Positions 1 through 11,381 of a stretch of DNA of 64,000 bases are shown here, piece by piece. The position numbers were made by a program, and so were the translations under genes. The notes under the pieces are model-generated. The model did no database searches, was not told where the DNA came from, and was given only the letters and a program-made list of their open reading frames with translations. Where the stretch lies: the NCBI RefSeq assembly GCF_963676685.1, contig NC_092346.1:88942255-89006254 (forward strand). The letters run 5' to 3'. The stretch's first letter is position 1. The number at the start of each line of letters is the position of its first letter. This DNA comes from Mytilus edulis (Eukaryota; Mollusca; Bivalvia; Mytilida; Mytilidae).

Positions 1-1346
1 TGGATTCCGCAAACGACGATCTTGCGAATCCCAACTCATCATCACCATTCATGATATTGCTTCGAAATTAAAAAGTAACAGCCAGGTAGATATCATCCTA
101 CTAGATTTTGCTAAAGCGTTTGATAAAGTGCCACACCATCGCCTACTACATAAACTTGAGTACTACGGAGTAAACCCTAAAGCAAACAGGTGGATAAGAT
201 CATTCTTGCAAAACAGAATGCAAAGCGTTATCCTAGAAGGAGCTGTCTCTGAACAAGTACCAGTACTCTCTGGTGTTCCTCAAGGAACAGTTCTTGGACC
301 GCTACTGTTCCTGGCCTACATAAACGACATGCCAGAAACAGCAACATCATCAGAGACCAAACTTTTTGCAGACGACAGCCTCCTCTATCGGACTATCAGT
401 AACCAAGCAGAAAGTGACCTACTACAGAAAGATCTGACATCATTAGAGGAATGGGAAGATAAGTGGCAAATGAGCTTCAATGCAAAAAAATGCATTGTAA
501 TTAGAATACAACCCAAGAACCGTCCGGTAATACCAACTAATTACAAATTACACGGACACACACTGGACACCGTTGAAGCTAGTAAGTACCTGGGAGTTGC
601 TATCAGCAACAATTTAACCTGGGACAGACACATCGACAACATAGTGGGAAAAGGAAACAAAACACTAGGCTTCATACGACGTAACTTAAAGGATTGTACT
701 AAACCGGTCAAAGCAGCAGCATATTCAACAATAGTAAGACCCTCAGTTGAGTATGCTTGCACAGTATGGGATCCTACGAAACAGGCTAAAATAAAAGCAA
801 TCGAACAAGTACAGAAAAGAGCAGCTAGATTTGTAAACAACAACTACACAGACCGCACACCTGGCTGTGTAACAAAAATGGTAACATCTTTAAAATGGGA
901 AAGCCTCGAAGACCGCAGGAAACAAAATAGGCTATGCATGCTGTTCAAAATTCAACATGATCTGATAGACATAGATAGGCACCAATATCTGACACCAAAC
1001 GATAGCCGGACCAGAGGAAAAAACCGCTTCTTCCAAGAAAGGGCCACAACAGACGCCTTCGGACAATCATTTTTTCCAAGGACCATTAGAGACTGGAACC
1101 AACTTCCAACATCAGCAACATCAGCTGACACAGTTGATGGATTCAGAGCTGCCCTGAAGGCATGCTCTGCTAAAATTTAGACAGTAACATCCTGTAAATA
1201 GTTTTAATTGTATATATATAGAGAACGTTTTATCCTGTAAATAGCCAAGAGAAAACTTTCTGTGTTGTCCGACATTGCGTTAGTTTTCGCGGGACCTCAT
1301 ACATTCAAAATTTGAATTCGGTTCCTTACCTGGAAGAAGAAGAAGA
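1..1346 (+). mobile_element. LINE (non-LTR retrotransposon) 3' part, copy 1
   Basis: The window opens inside this element. An open RT frame is followed by a 3' UTR of about 165 bp that ends in a short GAA run (1333-1346). A second element (3251-6091) encodes the same kind of protein and ends in the same GAA tail, so the two are one family. GAA-type microsatellite tails in place of poly(A) are known for several LINE clades. The 5' end lies outside the window. Confidence 0.85.
2..1180 (+). CDS. Reverse transcriptase of a jockey/CR1-type LINE, 5'-partial
   Basis: This is the C-terminal part of a LINE pol protein that copies element RNA into DNA at a nicked target. The frame is open from base 2, so the protein runs in from beyond the window; the GTG at 128 is not a start. 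RT motifs appear in order: DFAKAFDKVPHHRLL (motif A) near 110-145, SGVPQGTVLGPLLF (motif B) near 270-310, and the catalytic FADDSLLY (motif C) near 365-390. A thumb region follows (KYLGVAISNNLTW, near 580-620), then the usual jockey/CR1-like C-terminal tail ending in a GFRAAL-type motif. There is no stop or frameshift in the visible part. The endonuclease and ORF1, if present, are upstream of the window. Assignment to a specific clade is uncertain. Confidence 0.85.
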   Translation, partial: GFRKRRSCESQLIITIHDIASKLKSNSQVDIILLDFAKAFDKVPHHRLLHKLEYYGVNPKANRWIRSFLQNRMQSVILEGAVSEQVPVLSGVPQGTVLGPLLFLAYINDMPETATSSETKLFADDSLLYRTISNQAESDLLQKDLTSLEEWEDKWQMSFNAKKCIVIRIQPKNRPVIPTNYKLHGHTLDTVEASKYLGVAISNNLTWDRHIDNIVGKGNKTLGFIRRNLKDCTKPVKAAAYSTIVRPSVEYACTVWDPTKQAKIKAIEQVQKRAARFVNNNYTDRTPGCVTKMVTSLKWESLEDRRKQNRLCMLFKIQHDLIDIDRHQYLTPNDSRTRGKNRFFQERATTDAFGQSFFPRTIRDWNQLPTSATSADTVDGFRAALKACSAKI

Positions 1347-3250
1347 CATGTGCATAGTACCATGTACACATTCTGTCTCAAATGGCAAAATAAGACCGAA
1401 AGCTGCATGTTAGTAGAAAAACTTAAATTTCTTAACCCATGGAAATCCTGGTTTAAAAATCTTAATTTCTTTAAAGCTTATATACATTGTACATTTTTTT
1501 TATTTATTAGAATTTATTACTACAGTACAAGGGTCTGAAAGTCTTTTTCCAAGAAGTTGACTTGTGCAACTCTATGTAAACTTAATATATAAACATATTG
1601 ATATTACAGGTCCTCACTAAGTCCATGTGATGAAAATCTGTGTTTACTGACTTTATTCTCATTATTTTCAAAAGTGGTGTCCATCTAGATTGTAAAATAT
1701 TGTGTCATCTCATTCTGAGCACATTTACATGTAGAAACCTTTCTTCTTCTCGATTTTTCATAAAGGTAAAGAATTAAATTATTTTTTTACTTTTGATGGT
1801 CATTATTCTTGAAAAAAGATGTAATAGACTGGCAAGTCTTTGATATTTTGAAATTTCTGCTTGTCATTTCCGAGTTGGTCAATTTTTCTTATTTTCGTCG
1901 GCATTTTGCGTGTTAATTCTTTTTAAATGAAGTTATTTTATAAATAACAAATACATTTCATGCTAGCTGGAATACTGCTTTCTCTCTAACAACCATGAAT
2001 ACACTTAAAATCATGTTCATATGGATAAAATTACAACATTTGTTTTATCTCAAATATTCTGGCAGTATTTTCCCTAAGAAATAGGATTCATAGACTTTTC
2101 AAAGTAAGATGCGGAACCGTTAGCTCATACATTTTTGTAGCTCCTTATGTTATTTTTTTTACTATTTGCGGACCCACAGCTTTGTCAAAGTCACCCTCCT
2201 GAAGATTTTTTTTTTTAATATATGCAATAATTTTTTTAAGGTTAGCTATCAAACTTATATTTGAGATCAGGCTGGAGGCAGGAAATTAGACGTTTATCTA
2301 TTTTTGGCTTTGGCATATTCCTAAAGACACATGTAATCAACTATTCATAGACTAGTTCACAAATTCTATTTAACAAATGAAGCCCCTCAGTTGACCTGAC
2401 TTGGGGTCATTTGAGGAAAACATGTCATAGGCCATTGTGACATGATGTGTATTGTGATGTCAATTTTTTCTAGGAAAAAGGACAGATTAGAAGATCATGC
2501 ATATTGCAACCAATTGAGTGATATGTTTTTATATGTTTACATCAATTTATTGACTCTTCTGACTTCTATGCCTTTGGACTTTTGAAGGCATGATGATGAA
2601 CTGATGAAAAAAGCAGTTCATTCAGGTTTTATTTTCACTGATATTACAAACTTTACATCAAATTTCTATAATAAAATTCATTCATTGAACGGTAAATATG
2701 TATGAATATTGTCATTTGGTTGCTTTGAACATCAGAGTTTTAACATAAAATGATATTTAACATCAATGAACATTGCAAATCATAACAATGCTGTGCACCA
2801 GTTGACACATTCGAGTTCATGACTGACCTGATGTTAAATGTTGGAAGACCGGTGGGTTTGCTATTTTTTCTCGGCAAATATTTAAACATATTCGTGTCTA
2901 TGCAATTTAATTATGATATAGAGCAAAATGTAATGAATAAACGTGAAGAATACAAACCTTTCAAAATATCGGAAGTGGAAATGCTACCAATATTTAGTTG
3001 TGAGTAAAATTAATTCAACAGCGGACGGAAGTCAATTACAAACAGTTTCGTATTTACTACAGTACACCTTTCGTGATACGCACCGTATAATGCGCGCGAG
3101 CAGTCTGTAGTCGCGTTGAACAGTTTTCTTCTGTTGTTTATGGCCAATTTACACCCTCTGCCATTTTTAGGTCAAAAGTGGTTCACCTTATAGGAATTAA
3201 CCTATTTATATAAAACATATTTTTTCAATAAATATTGTACCAGAATATAA
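1347..3250. other. Intergenic, no gene recognised
   Basis: AT-rich sequence with only short open frames (62 codons or fewer) that lack recognisable motifs or codon bias. I see no clear repeat family here. Confidence 0.5.
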
Positions 3251-4722
3251 ATAAATCCACATAAAGCTTGCGGCCCGGACACTATCAATGGCAGAGTCCT
3301 TAAAGAACTAAAGGAACAAATCTCACCAATTCTTACATTGATATTTAAAAAGTCACTTGATACTGGAGAAACACCTAAGGACTGGAAACATGCTAATGTA
3401 GCCCCAGCTTTCAAAAAAGGGGAAAAATACAAACCCGTAAACTACAGGCCAATATCTTTAACCCGCTGCATATGTTGCAAGCTGATGGAACATATTATTA
3501 CAAGTAACATCATGTCTCACCTTGAAAAACATCACATATTATATGATCTACAACACGGCTTCAGAAAATCAAGGTCGTGTGAAACACAATTAATAGACTT
3601 CATTCAAGAACTAGCACGATCAAATAATAGCAACACACAAATTGACTTAATCATAATGGACTTCGCTAAAGCGTTCGACAAAGTCTCACATCGTCACCTC
3701 CTTTACAAACTCAAATTCTATGGTATTGAAAATAACACACTAAATTGGATTCAGGCATTTTTACAGGACAGAACACAAACGGTAGTCATTAATGGCATTT
3801 CCTCCACCTCAGTACCCGTAACATAGGAACAGTATTGGGCCCAATACTGTTTCTTATCTATATAAATGACTTACCGGAATATCTAGAACACAGTAAACTT
3901 AGACTCTTTGCTGATGACAGCATAATTTACAGGGAAATAAAAACACAAGATGATTGTCATAAGCTACAACTCGACCTTGACTCAGCAGCTCGATGGGAGT
4001 CAGATTGGCTTATGGCATTTCACCCTGATAAATGTACAAACCTTTCCATCTCTCAAAAGAAAAATAACTACCGGCATAATTACATCCTCCACAATCACAT
4101 TCTCGAATCAGTTACATCAGCAAAATATTTAGGCATTACATTACAATCAAATCTAAAGTGGAACAAACACATAGACAACATAGTATCAAATGGGAACAGA
4201 TCACTTGGTTTTCTAAAAAGAAATTTAAAAATTACAAACACAGAAACAAAATCAAGAGCATACCAGGCACTAGTAAGACCCAAACTGGAATATAGTTGTA
4301 GTGTCTGGGACCCCCATATGAAAGAACAACAGATACAATTAGAAAAGGTACAGAGACGTGCTGCTCGTTATGTACACAACAACTACGATTACACGAGCAG
4401 TGTCACAAACATGCTAAATCAGTTGAAATGGCCACCACTAGCTGAGAGACGCTTAAAAACCAGACTTATTTTATTTTATAAAGTAATACATTGTCTTGTT
4501 GCCATTCCATCGCATATTCTTGAACAAACAGACAGCAGAACAAGACAAAATCATACTCAGACATACAGACACATCCAAACTTCCAAGGACACATACAAAT
4601 GGTCATACTTCCCGCGAACAATTATTCAATGGAATTTACTACCACAAACTGTAATTGAAACCACCACTGTTGACAGCTTTAGAGATCAGCTAACACCAGC
4701 TGTTCTCTCTAGCTTCAAATAA
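3251..4722 (+). pseudogene. LINE reverse transcriptase pseudogene with the motif B core deleted
   Basis: Two frames together encode one RT. The first (3251-3825) carries the KACGPDTINGRVLKEL block, the NYRPISL block and DFAKAFDKVSHRHLL. The second (from about 3827 to 4722) carries GTVLGPILFLIYIND, FADDSIIY and the C-terminal region. At the junction (about 3825-3828) the conserved SGVPQ segment is missing and the frame changes. A deletion of about 13 bp relative to copy 1 explains both. The ADD triplet remains, but the protein cannot be read through. There is an in-frame stop at 3248-3250, just before the recognisable homology. It is a dead copy of the family seen at position 1. Confidence 0.85.
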
Positions 4723-4771
4723 ACAATTTCAAACAAAACATGTACATATATTTTTTAATCACAATCTGTAA

Positions 4772-5957
4772 CAGGGGCGGATCCAGGACTTCGATGTCTG
4801 GGGGGGCACCATGAACCAATATTTTTGTTGTTAAATATATATATGCGGATTTGAGTGGGTGCTAGGTTTGTTTTTGTGTTTTTTTTGTGTTTTTTTTGGG
4901 GGGGGGGGGGGGGGTGTCAAATCATTATTTCTGTATTTCGATATGTTTTAAGTTTTTTACTTTTGCACTTTATTGCCAATTGATCTTTATTATATTCGAC
5001 CTAAACATGCATCAAATATTTGCCACTGGACGTTTAACAACCATGCAACAATTTAAACAATATTTTCTTTATATTTCATCAACTCTATATTCTGTTATCT
5101 ATATTTTTTGGCCCCGACTTATACTTTTTTGCACATTATTCGAATATCTGCAAAACACCTTTATATCTTCATAAATGGTGACCTTTTGCATAGCCTCGTC
5201 CATGTACATGCATGGTAATTGAAACAAGACCAATAAAAACAAATATAACTGCATGCTTCGGCTTTTAGAGAAATGTTTAAGTCCAAGATTCTGTTACAAA
5301 CTAAATTTTAACGAAAATCAAGTAGCATTTTATTAATGATTATTTAATAGGAAATGTCAATTTATTTTTCCTGGACGAGGGAAAGCATTAGGGTAAAGGG
5401 GAGGGGGAGTAAATTTTTTTGTTGATTTCCCTTCCATAAGAGGGGAATGAAATATGATATTATTTTAAAAAAAAAACATATCTTCTAAGTTATCAAAAAA
5501 TAAATAGTTTAATTTGTTGCTAAATAAATTCAAAAAAAGAAAGTTTTGGAAAAAAAGTACATTTACAGGAAATGTTTGTACCTTTTCTTCAAAAACACAG
5601 ATCAGACGTTTCACCTGGTAATCGATCTTAATCGGTATTGTATTATAAACCAATACAATTTTGTACTATTCCAATCATAATGTAAATGTATTTTGATCTA
5701 TTTTACATAAAATCTTTTGCATAGACATATTACACACAGGTGTCAATATTTACACACCCACCGATAAGTTGTCATAAATCACGCATGGGGACGCTGGTAT
5801 TAATTAACGGCCAGTTTAAGAAGCCTAATCAAGCTGTGACAATTTCCGCACTAGATAAGAAGTTTCAGTATCAATAAAATTATGTTAGAAAAAAAAATGT
5901 TGACCTGAACTGGGGGGGCACGTGCCCCTTGTGCCCCCCCCGGTAAATCCGCCACTG
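4772..5957. mobile_element. Nested TIR DNA element (hAT-like, non-autonomous), 5-bp target duplication
   Basis: The left end reads CAGGGGCGGATCCAGG and is followed by a G-rich run ending GGGGGGCACC. The reverse complement of the right end reads CAGTGGCGGATTTACC followed by GGGGGGGGCAC. The two ends therefore form imperfect inverted repeats of about 30-40 bp. The element is bracketed by a perfect 5-bp duplication TGTAA (4767-4771 and 5958-5962). No transposase frame is visible inside. Several small elements with the same ends occur at 46-50 kb. A CAG...CTG terminus with 5-bp duplications would fit some hAT groups, but the superfamily is inferred only. Confidence 0.75.
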
Positions 5958-6119
5958 TGTAAATACAAACACTCCAATTGTTATAAAATATTTTTATAAA
6001 TTTTGTATAAATTTTTGTCAATCACGCATGCGCAACAACATGTATTCTTCAGTATTGAAGCCTTGTTGACCTTAAAGAAGAAGAAGAAGAAACATATATA
6101 TTGATATACTGTTCCCAGA

Positions 6120-8218
6120 TTGTACTGAAGGTTTTTCTTGTCCAACAAAGACATCCAAGTATTAAAATAATAAAAGAAACTAAACCAGAAAAAGAAGAAC
6201 TAAATTTTAGCCCAGTACATTCAGAGTTTGTTAAAAAAAAAAAAAATCAATAAAATTAACATAAAAAAGGCAACAGGAAAAGATGGAATCTCTTCAAAAA
6301 TACTAAAATTATCCGAATCTGAAATATCCAATCCAATTTCTAAACTAATAAATAAATCATTTGAATCAGCTGTTTTCCCAGATAAATTAAAAGAAGCACA
6401 AGTAATAACCCTGCATAAAAAATCAAACACCCTTGACAAAGGAAACTATAGACCTGTAAGTATATTGCCCATGATTTCAAAAAAATTTGAGAGGTCTATA
6501 GAAAATCAACTTGTTGAATACTTTAATTCATTTTTCCCATTTTCTGTCAGCTTTTCGAAAAGGATATGGATGCCAAACCGCTTTATTAAAAATAATTGAA
6601 GATTGGAAAAAGGCTTTAGATCAGAATAAACATGTAGCAGCTATATTAATGGACTTGTCCAAGGCCTTTGACTGCCTACCCCATGACCTCCTCCTACTAA
6701 AATTAACCATAACCATAACCTTAACTGGCTATCTGAAAACTTTGTTTTAGATACAAAACTATTAATTTGCGGACACTTGGAACTTTCGAACGAACAAAAT
6801 ATTCAAATTTTCAAACATGTTCAAAATTTCATAAAAAGGTCAAACATATTTCTTATGCCTTGATAGAGCGTTATTATTACTGACACTGAACGTCATCATT
6901 GTCATCAATCCACAAGTCATCGTCACAGAATTATACGACTTTTCAAACTTTCTTTTTCTCTTTTTACTTTCTATCCTCTTTGTTCACCTATCAAAGCTAG
7001 TATTATATTGCATAAATTGTTTGTTTTATATGCATGTCCATTATATTATACTATTATTGTAACTTTATATTGTATTATGGAGAAGACTTCATAAGTATGA
7101 TTTACTTGTGTCTAATCCATTTTGCTTTAATTCAGCAAATAAAATATGTTTAAACTAAACTAAAATTAAAATCCTATGGGGTTTCCGCCTCATCTCTTAA
7201 ACTTTTGGAAAACTATTTAACTAATAGAAAACAGTGTGTTAAAGTAGGTACTAATTCAAGCTATTGGCAAACAATGTTTAAAGGGGTGCCACAAGGGTCA
7301 ATATTAGGGCCAACATTATTTAATATTTTTTTTAATGACATTTTCTATTTCATTCATAAAAGTGAACACTATAATTATGCAGATGACAACACCCTTTCAT
7401 ACGCAGATAACGATTAAGATAAATTAATTAAAACTTTAGAAGATGAAAGTAAAATTTTGATAAACTGGTTCTCAATAAATAAAATGAAAGCAAATCCAGA
7501 AAAATTTCAAGCAATGGCTGTAGGTAAAAAAAACTAAAGACAAAAACCTAAAATTTAAATTAGAAGGTAATGAAATAGAGTGTGAAGATAACGTTAAACT
7601 TCTAGGTGTAACAATAGATTTTAAACTAAATTTCAATGAACATGTCTCTATAATATGTAAAAAAGCACCCAAACAATTAAATGTATTAAAAAGAATAGGT
7701 AAACACCTGACTAAACTCGGAAAATTAATAATTTATTATTCTTTCATAATGTCCAACTTTTTAACTACTGCCCACTAGTTTGGCACTTTTGTGGGGAGGT
7801 AAATACAAAAAAGATAGAGAAAATTCAAGAGAGAGCACTAAGGTTCATCTATGAAGACCATTCAGCAAGTTATGAAGATCTACTCTGCAAATCAAAATTA
7901 CCATCTTTAAAAATAAGAAGAATGCGATCTTTGGCGATTGAAGTTTTCAAAATAATAAATAAAGATTGTCCTGTATATCTCCATGATTTGATTCACTTAA
8001 AGGAAAACACTTACTCTTTCAGATACCAGAATACAGCAGATCTACCACATGTAAGAACAACTGCATATGGCCTACAATCCTTCAGGTATGCGGGTGCTAG
8101 GCTTTGGAATGAGCTGCCAGATGAGCTTCGAAAGCAATCATCTTTAAATCAATTAAAGAACTTGATAAATTCTTGGTCTGGCAGCTCATGCCAATGCTTT
8201 GCCTGCAAAACCACTTAA
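6120..8218 (+). pseudogene. LINE reverse transcriptase pseudogene with several frameshifts
   Basis: RT blocks appear in order across different frames. KATGKDGISSKILKL is near 6270-6310. NYRPVSILPMISKKFE is near 6445-6490. KGYGCQTALLKIIEDW and SKAFDCLPHDLLLLKL follow after a frame change near 6540. A 453-bp insertion comes next (6706-7158). GVPQGSILGPTLFN is near 7285-7320, and the catalytic segment YADDNTLSYADND ends at a premature TAA (7415-7417). Further coding continues through more shifts near 7530 and 7760 to the C-terminal block (PDELRKQSSLNQLKNL), ending at 8218. A poly-A run near 6230-6244 also carries an indel. Clearly non-functional. Confidence 0.85.
6706..7158 (+). mobile_element. 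453-bp insertion inside the LINE RT, flanked by a 10-bp target duplication
   Basis: The host RT frame breaks at LLLLKL and resumes after this segment. ACTAAAATTA occurs on both sides (6696-6705 and 7159-7168). The insert starts with a short CCATAA-type repeat. It then has an open stretch of about 50 codons (LNWLSENFVLDTKLLICG at its start) ending in a stop near 6860, and a 3'-UTR-like tail with AATAAA and an A-rich TTTAAACTAA end. This looks like the 5'-truncated 3' end of another retroelement. I do not recognise the encoded peptide. Confidence 0.75.
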
Positions 8219-8616
8219 TCTATGTTCATTATTTTTTTGGTTTGTTGCTTTATTTTCAGCATGGCAAATTTATTTTATTATCTTTACTATAGTGCTTCTG
8301 CTGCTTTGTGCTAATTTTAGAAACTTTATGTGATTTTACTGTGCTTTCTATGTGCAAACCATTTTATTTGTGCTTTCGTTTTTATCTCACAATTGCATGT
8401 ATCAGTTTAACTTATACGATGCTTAAAGAACTTTTGTGCTGCATGGTTATATACTGATATGAACTCTTGCTTTTTATGTTTAATGTTGTGTGCATGACTC
8501 GATATGTATGTTTTGTTTTACTTGTTGTTATGTCGGTTTTAAAAGCTCTTTAGAGCTTATGTTTGTAATTGCTTGCTTATACCGACTCTAAATAAAGCTG
8601 TATGTCTTATTATGTC

Positions 8617-9734
8617 TTTATGACATTACGTGACTTTAGTGACGTATAATGAGCGGCCATTTTGAATTATTTTGTCCCATTAAATTGCATAGGTGCTTCA
8701 ATAAAGTTCAATTTTCTCATAAATTTGACCCGTTTTTTAACTTTTGCAAATCAATCCTTGGTATTCGAACATAATTATATCTTTTTTTATAATGTTGGTT
8801 CTGACAGGTTTTTTTTTGTGTTTTTTTATTTTATCAAATTTAGGTCTCTGGAGATTCGTAAAAATCGTAACCGTGACTTCGCAAATCGATTCAGAATATA
8901 AAAAAAACCATATATCTTGCGAAAAATTCTACTTAAACAGTTTAATTATAAATCCAATCTATCGTCGATTAAAAAAGTGAATTTTTCGGGAATTTTCAAA
9001 ATGGCGGATGATGAAAATGTTGCATCAAATCCTGGATTTTTAAAAATAAGACTTTCCTTGATTATATTTAATTTTTCATGCAGAATATCTGATGTTTCTG
9101 TTATTTTCTTTGATGTTATATTGATATGATTGATTTCAATATTTCTTGATAAAAAAATATTATTTCAAGTGTGACACGGGAACATTTATTTTGACAGATA
9201 TCCAGAATATACTGTTCCCAGAAAATAGTTAAAAATAGAATTTATAATAAATTTTTTCGCCTCTTTCTTTAAGGTGTTTTCCCTGTTTAGTGTATAATTT
9301 ATCTTTCTTTAGAAATATATTTATACATTCCTTTTAGAGAAAAAAATGTTTTCGTCCCAAGAGAAAAAAAAAAACAATGCCCAACAATTATTATGGATAA
9401 ATATGCTATACCTTTAAAATATCATGTCCCTTGACGAACAGGTGAACTCTGACTTGGGTTATAATGTTTCATAACAATATATGGTCATATATTTGTCAGG
9501 GAGACGTGCAAACCAAAAGCAACCAGGTGACATTAACATTCTGTGTATACATGTGTTGCAAGAGTTTAAATTTTGTGATATCATGACAAACGTTTTCATA
9601 AATGTACAAATAAATATCTTCTCTTCCCCGTGCCAAATCAGAAGAAGTATGTATCATAAGAAACTTTGAGAAAATATGAATATTATGAAAATGTCTTTAA
9701 ATTTTTTTTTTGCTTACAAAGCCTGATAATTATT
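8617..9734. other. Intergenic; weak first-exon candidate near 9001
   Basis: No gene is firmly supported. At 9001 an ATG in good context (AAAATGGCGG) begins an open frame whose first residues are MADDENVASNP. No convincing splice donor follows. The segment AAAATGGC is also the inverse of GCCATTTT near 8654-8661, so it may be part of an inverted-repeat element instead. The 16-bp direct repeat partner of 6104 lies at 9207-9222. Confidence 0.3.
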
Positions 9735-10406
9735 TTAAAGGGGCACTAGCTATCAAATTCATGTTCACTGATTTTAGTCAAATTTATAACAATGTAAAAC
9801 ATTTATCCAAACTATTAAAAGTCTAAAATAAACAATTAACAGGCCACGGGCATGAAAATACGTAGCTTCGTTTCGTGTGTAAATTAGTCAAGACGCTAGC
9901 TAATTAATTATCGAGTTGGCCTCTAAAGTCATCTGATAACCATTTAAGCGATGTAAACATAAATATAGATATAAATAGATGAAGCAAACTCGTGCTGTTG
10001 GATTATTCTAGGTCTGTTTATTTTATATTATAGATGAAAAATAAATAATTATCATTGTTTTTACCTGCAGAAGAATGATTTCTTTGTGGATCGAATCAGT
10101 CCATCATAGGACTTTTTCACTTTCAATGTTGACATTCTTTTCCTTTAAATAGCTTTACACATACAATTCACGTGTTATCTATCTCAAGCTAAGAGGATAA
10201 TTTGAAGTTCACATGAATACGGATTCAATAAGGTCGAATTATTCACTTGCAAGTGAATAATTCATAATCAATGGTTGTTTTTTAGCTTATTTTGACATAA
10301 TTGAACCATACTGGCCGCTAAAAGCGAATTATTATTTCATTAATGATTGAGCAAAACAAATAATATATTGATTTTTTTATATATCTCGTAGCTAGTGCCC
10401 CTTTAA
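9735..10406. mobile_element. TTAA-bounded inverted-repeat element (MITE-like), copy 1
   Basis: The left end TTAAAGGGGCACTAGCTA and the right end TAGCTAGTGCCCCTTTAA are near-perfect inverted repeats. TTAA occurs at both edges (9735-9738 and 10403-10406), as left by piggyBac or Kolobok transposases. The interior has no long open frame. It contains a perfect palindrome around 10240-10262 (TTATTCACTTGCAAGTGAAT core) that is shared with copy 2. Confidence 0.8.
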
Positions 10407-10858
10407 AGAAATATTCTAATTCAAATTTTAATTTAAATGTTTTTTTTTTATTTTAAAAATTAAACGTGATTTCATTGCATATGATTTTATTATTTGTTTT
10501 TTTAATTCAATACTTTAAGCAAAATCCAGGCATTCAATATCGATATTGAAAGTTTAACTTGTATACAAAAATATTATTGTAAACATTTCAACAGAGACAT
10601 ATAATACAATGGCTCTGATTTCAACAACCTGACAATATTTATCGACACAGTTATCGGTCCTGAATAAGTCTGATATAGTTGGTTATGCTTAAATGATTTT
10701 TTTTTCAGTTTCAATAAAATAGTACAAATATGTCTGTAGTTTCTTGCAATCTTTATAAAATATTTATATTTTTTTAGTGAAATCACTGTTTAAAGGCTAA
10801 TATGAATTTCTGCACGAAAAAATCCTATGGCTATATATGTTTATAAAAATAAATGCAC
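10407..10858. other. Spacer between the two TTAA elements
   Basis: AT-rich, no recognisable gene or repeat; a 70-codon minus-strand open frame here has no motif. Confidence 0.5.
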
Positions 10859-11381
10859 TTAAAGGGGTAATAGCTGTCAAATTCATGTTCATCGATTTGA
10901 CTCAAATTATCATATTTGATTTATAGCATACCAAAACGTATTTCAAATGTATAGAAAGTCTTAAATAAACAATTAACAAGAAACAAAAAGATAGCGAACT
11001 CGTGCAATTTTATTTTTCTAGGTCTGTTTGATTTCATGCTATAGGTTCAAATTATATCTAAATCATCGTTTTTACCTGTATAAGAATTATTTTGTGTGAA
11101 TCGAATCAGGTAATCAAATGGTTTACCCTTATTTCACTTTCAAAGTTGACATTCTTCTCCATTTAAAACTTGAACATGCCTAATTCATGCGTAACCAATT
11201 TCTAGCTAAGGGTATAAATTGAAGTTCACATGAATACGGATTCAATGAGGTCAAATTATTCACTTGCAAGTGAATATTTCATCAGCGATGTTTTGTTAGC
11301 TAATTTTGACAAAATTGAAGCAAACTGGCTCCACAGGCGAATTAGTATTTCACTTTCACTTTCAAGCCAGTGCCTCTTTAA
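10859..11381. mobile_element. TTAA-bounded inverted-repeat element, copy 2
   Basis: Same family as the element at 9735. It starts TTAAAGGGGTAATAGCTGTC and ends GCCAGTGCCTCTTTAA. The two copies share the GTCAAATTCATGTTCA-like start, the AATACGGATTCAAT phrase and the palindromic TTCACTTGCAAGTGAA core (near 11258-11273). Copy 2 is shorter (523 bp against 672 bp) and its ends are more diverged. Confidence 0.75.

Larger units (their letters stand above)
3251..6091 (+). mobile_element. LINE copy 2 of the same family, 5'-truncated, with a nested DNA element
   Basis: The coding similarity to copy 1 begins abruptly inside the RT N-terminal region near 3260, typical of 5' truncation. After the stop at 4720-4722 the 3' UTR is interrupted at 4771 by a 1,186-bp element. 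It resumes at 5958 and runs to a GAA tail at 6075-6091. Copy 1 has the equivalent 3'-UTR phrase (CCTGTAAATA), which supports the reconstruction of the split UTR. Confidence 0.8.
6120..8616 (+). mobile_element. LINE copy of a second family (CR1/jockey-like), 5'-truncated and degenerate
   Basis: The coding relic begins about 6120. The pol C-terminus ends at 8218, followed by a 3' UTR of about 400 bp with an AATAAA-like signal and a TGTCTTAT-type tail near 8588-8616. This family differs from copies 1 and 2 in its motifs (SKAFDCLPHDLLLLKL, GVPQGSILGPTLFN). The exact ends are uncertain. A 16-bp direct repeat at 6104-6119 and 9207-9222 would imply a larger insertion if it is a target duplication. 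Confidence 0.7.
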
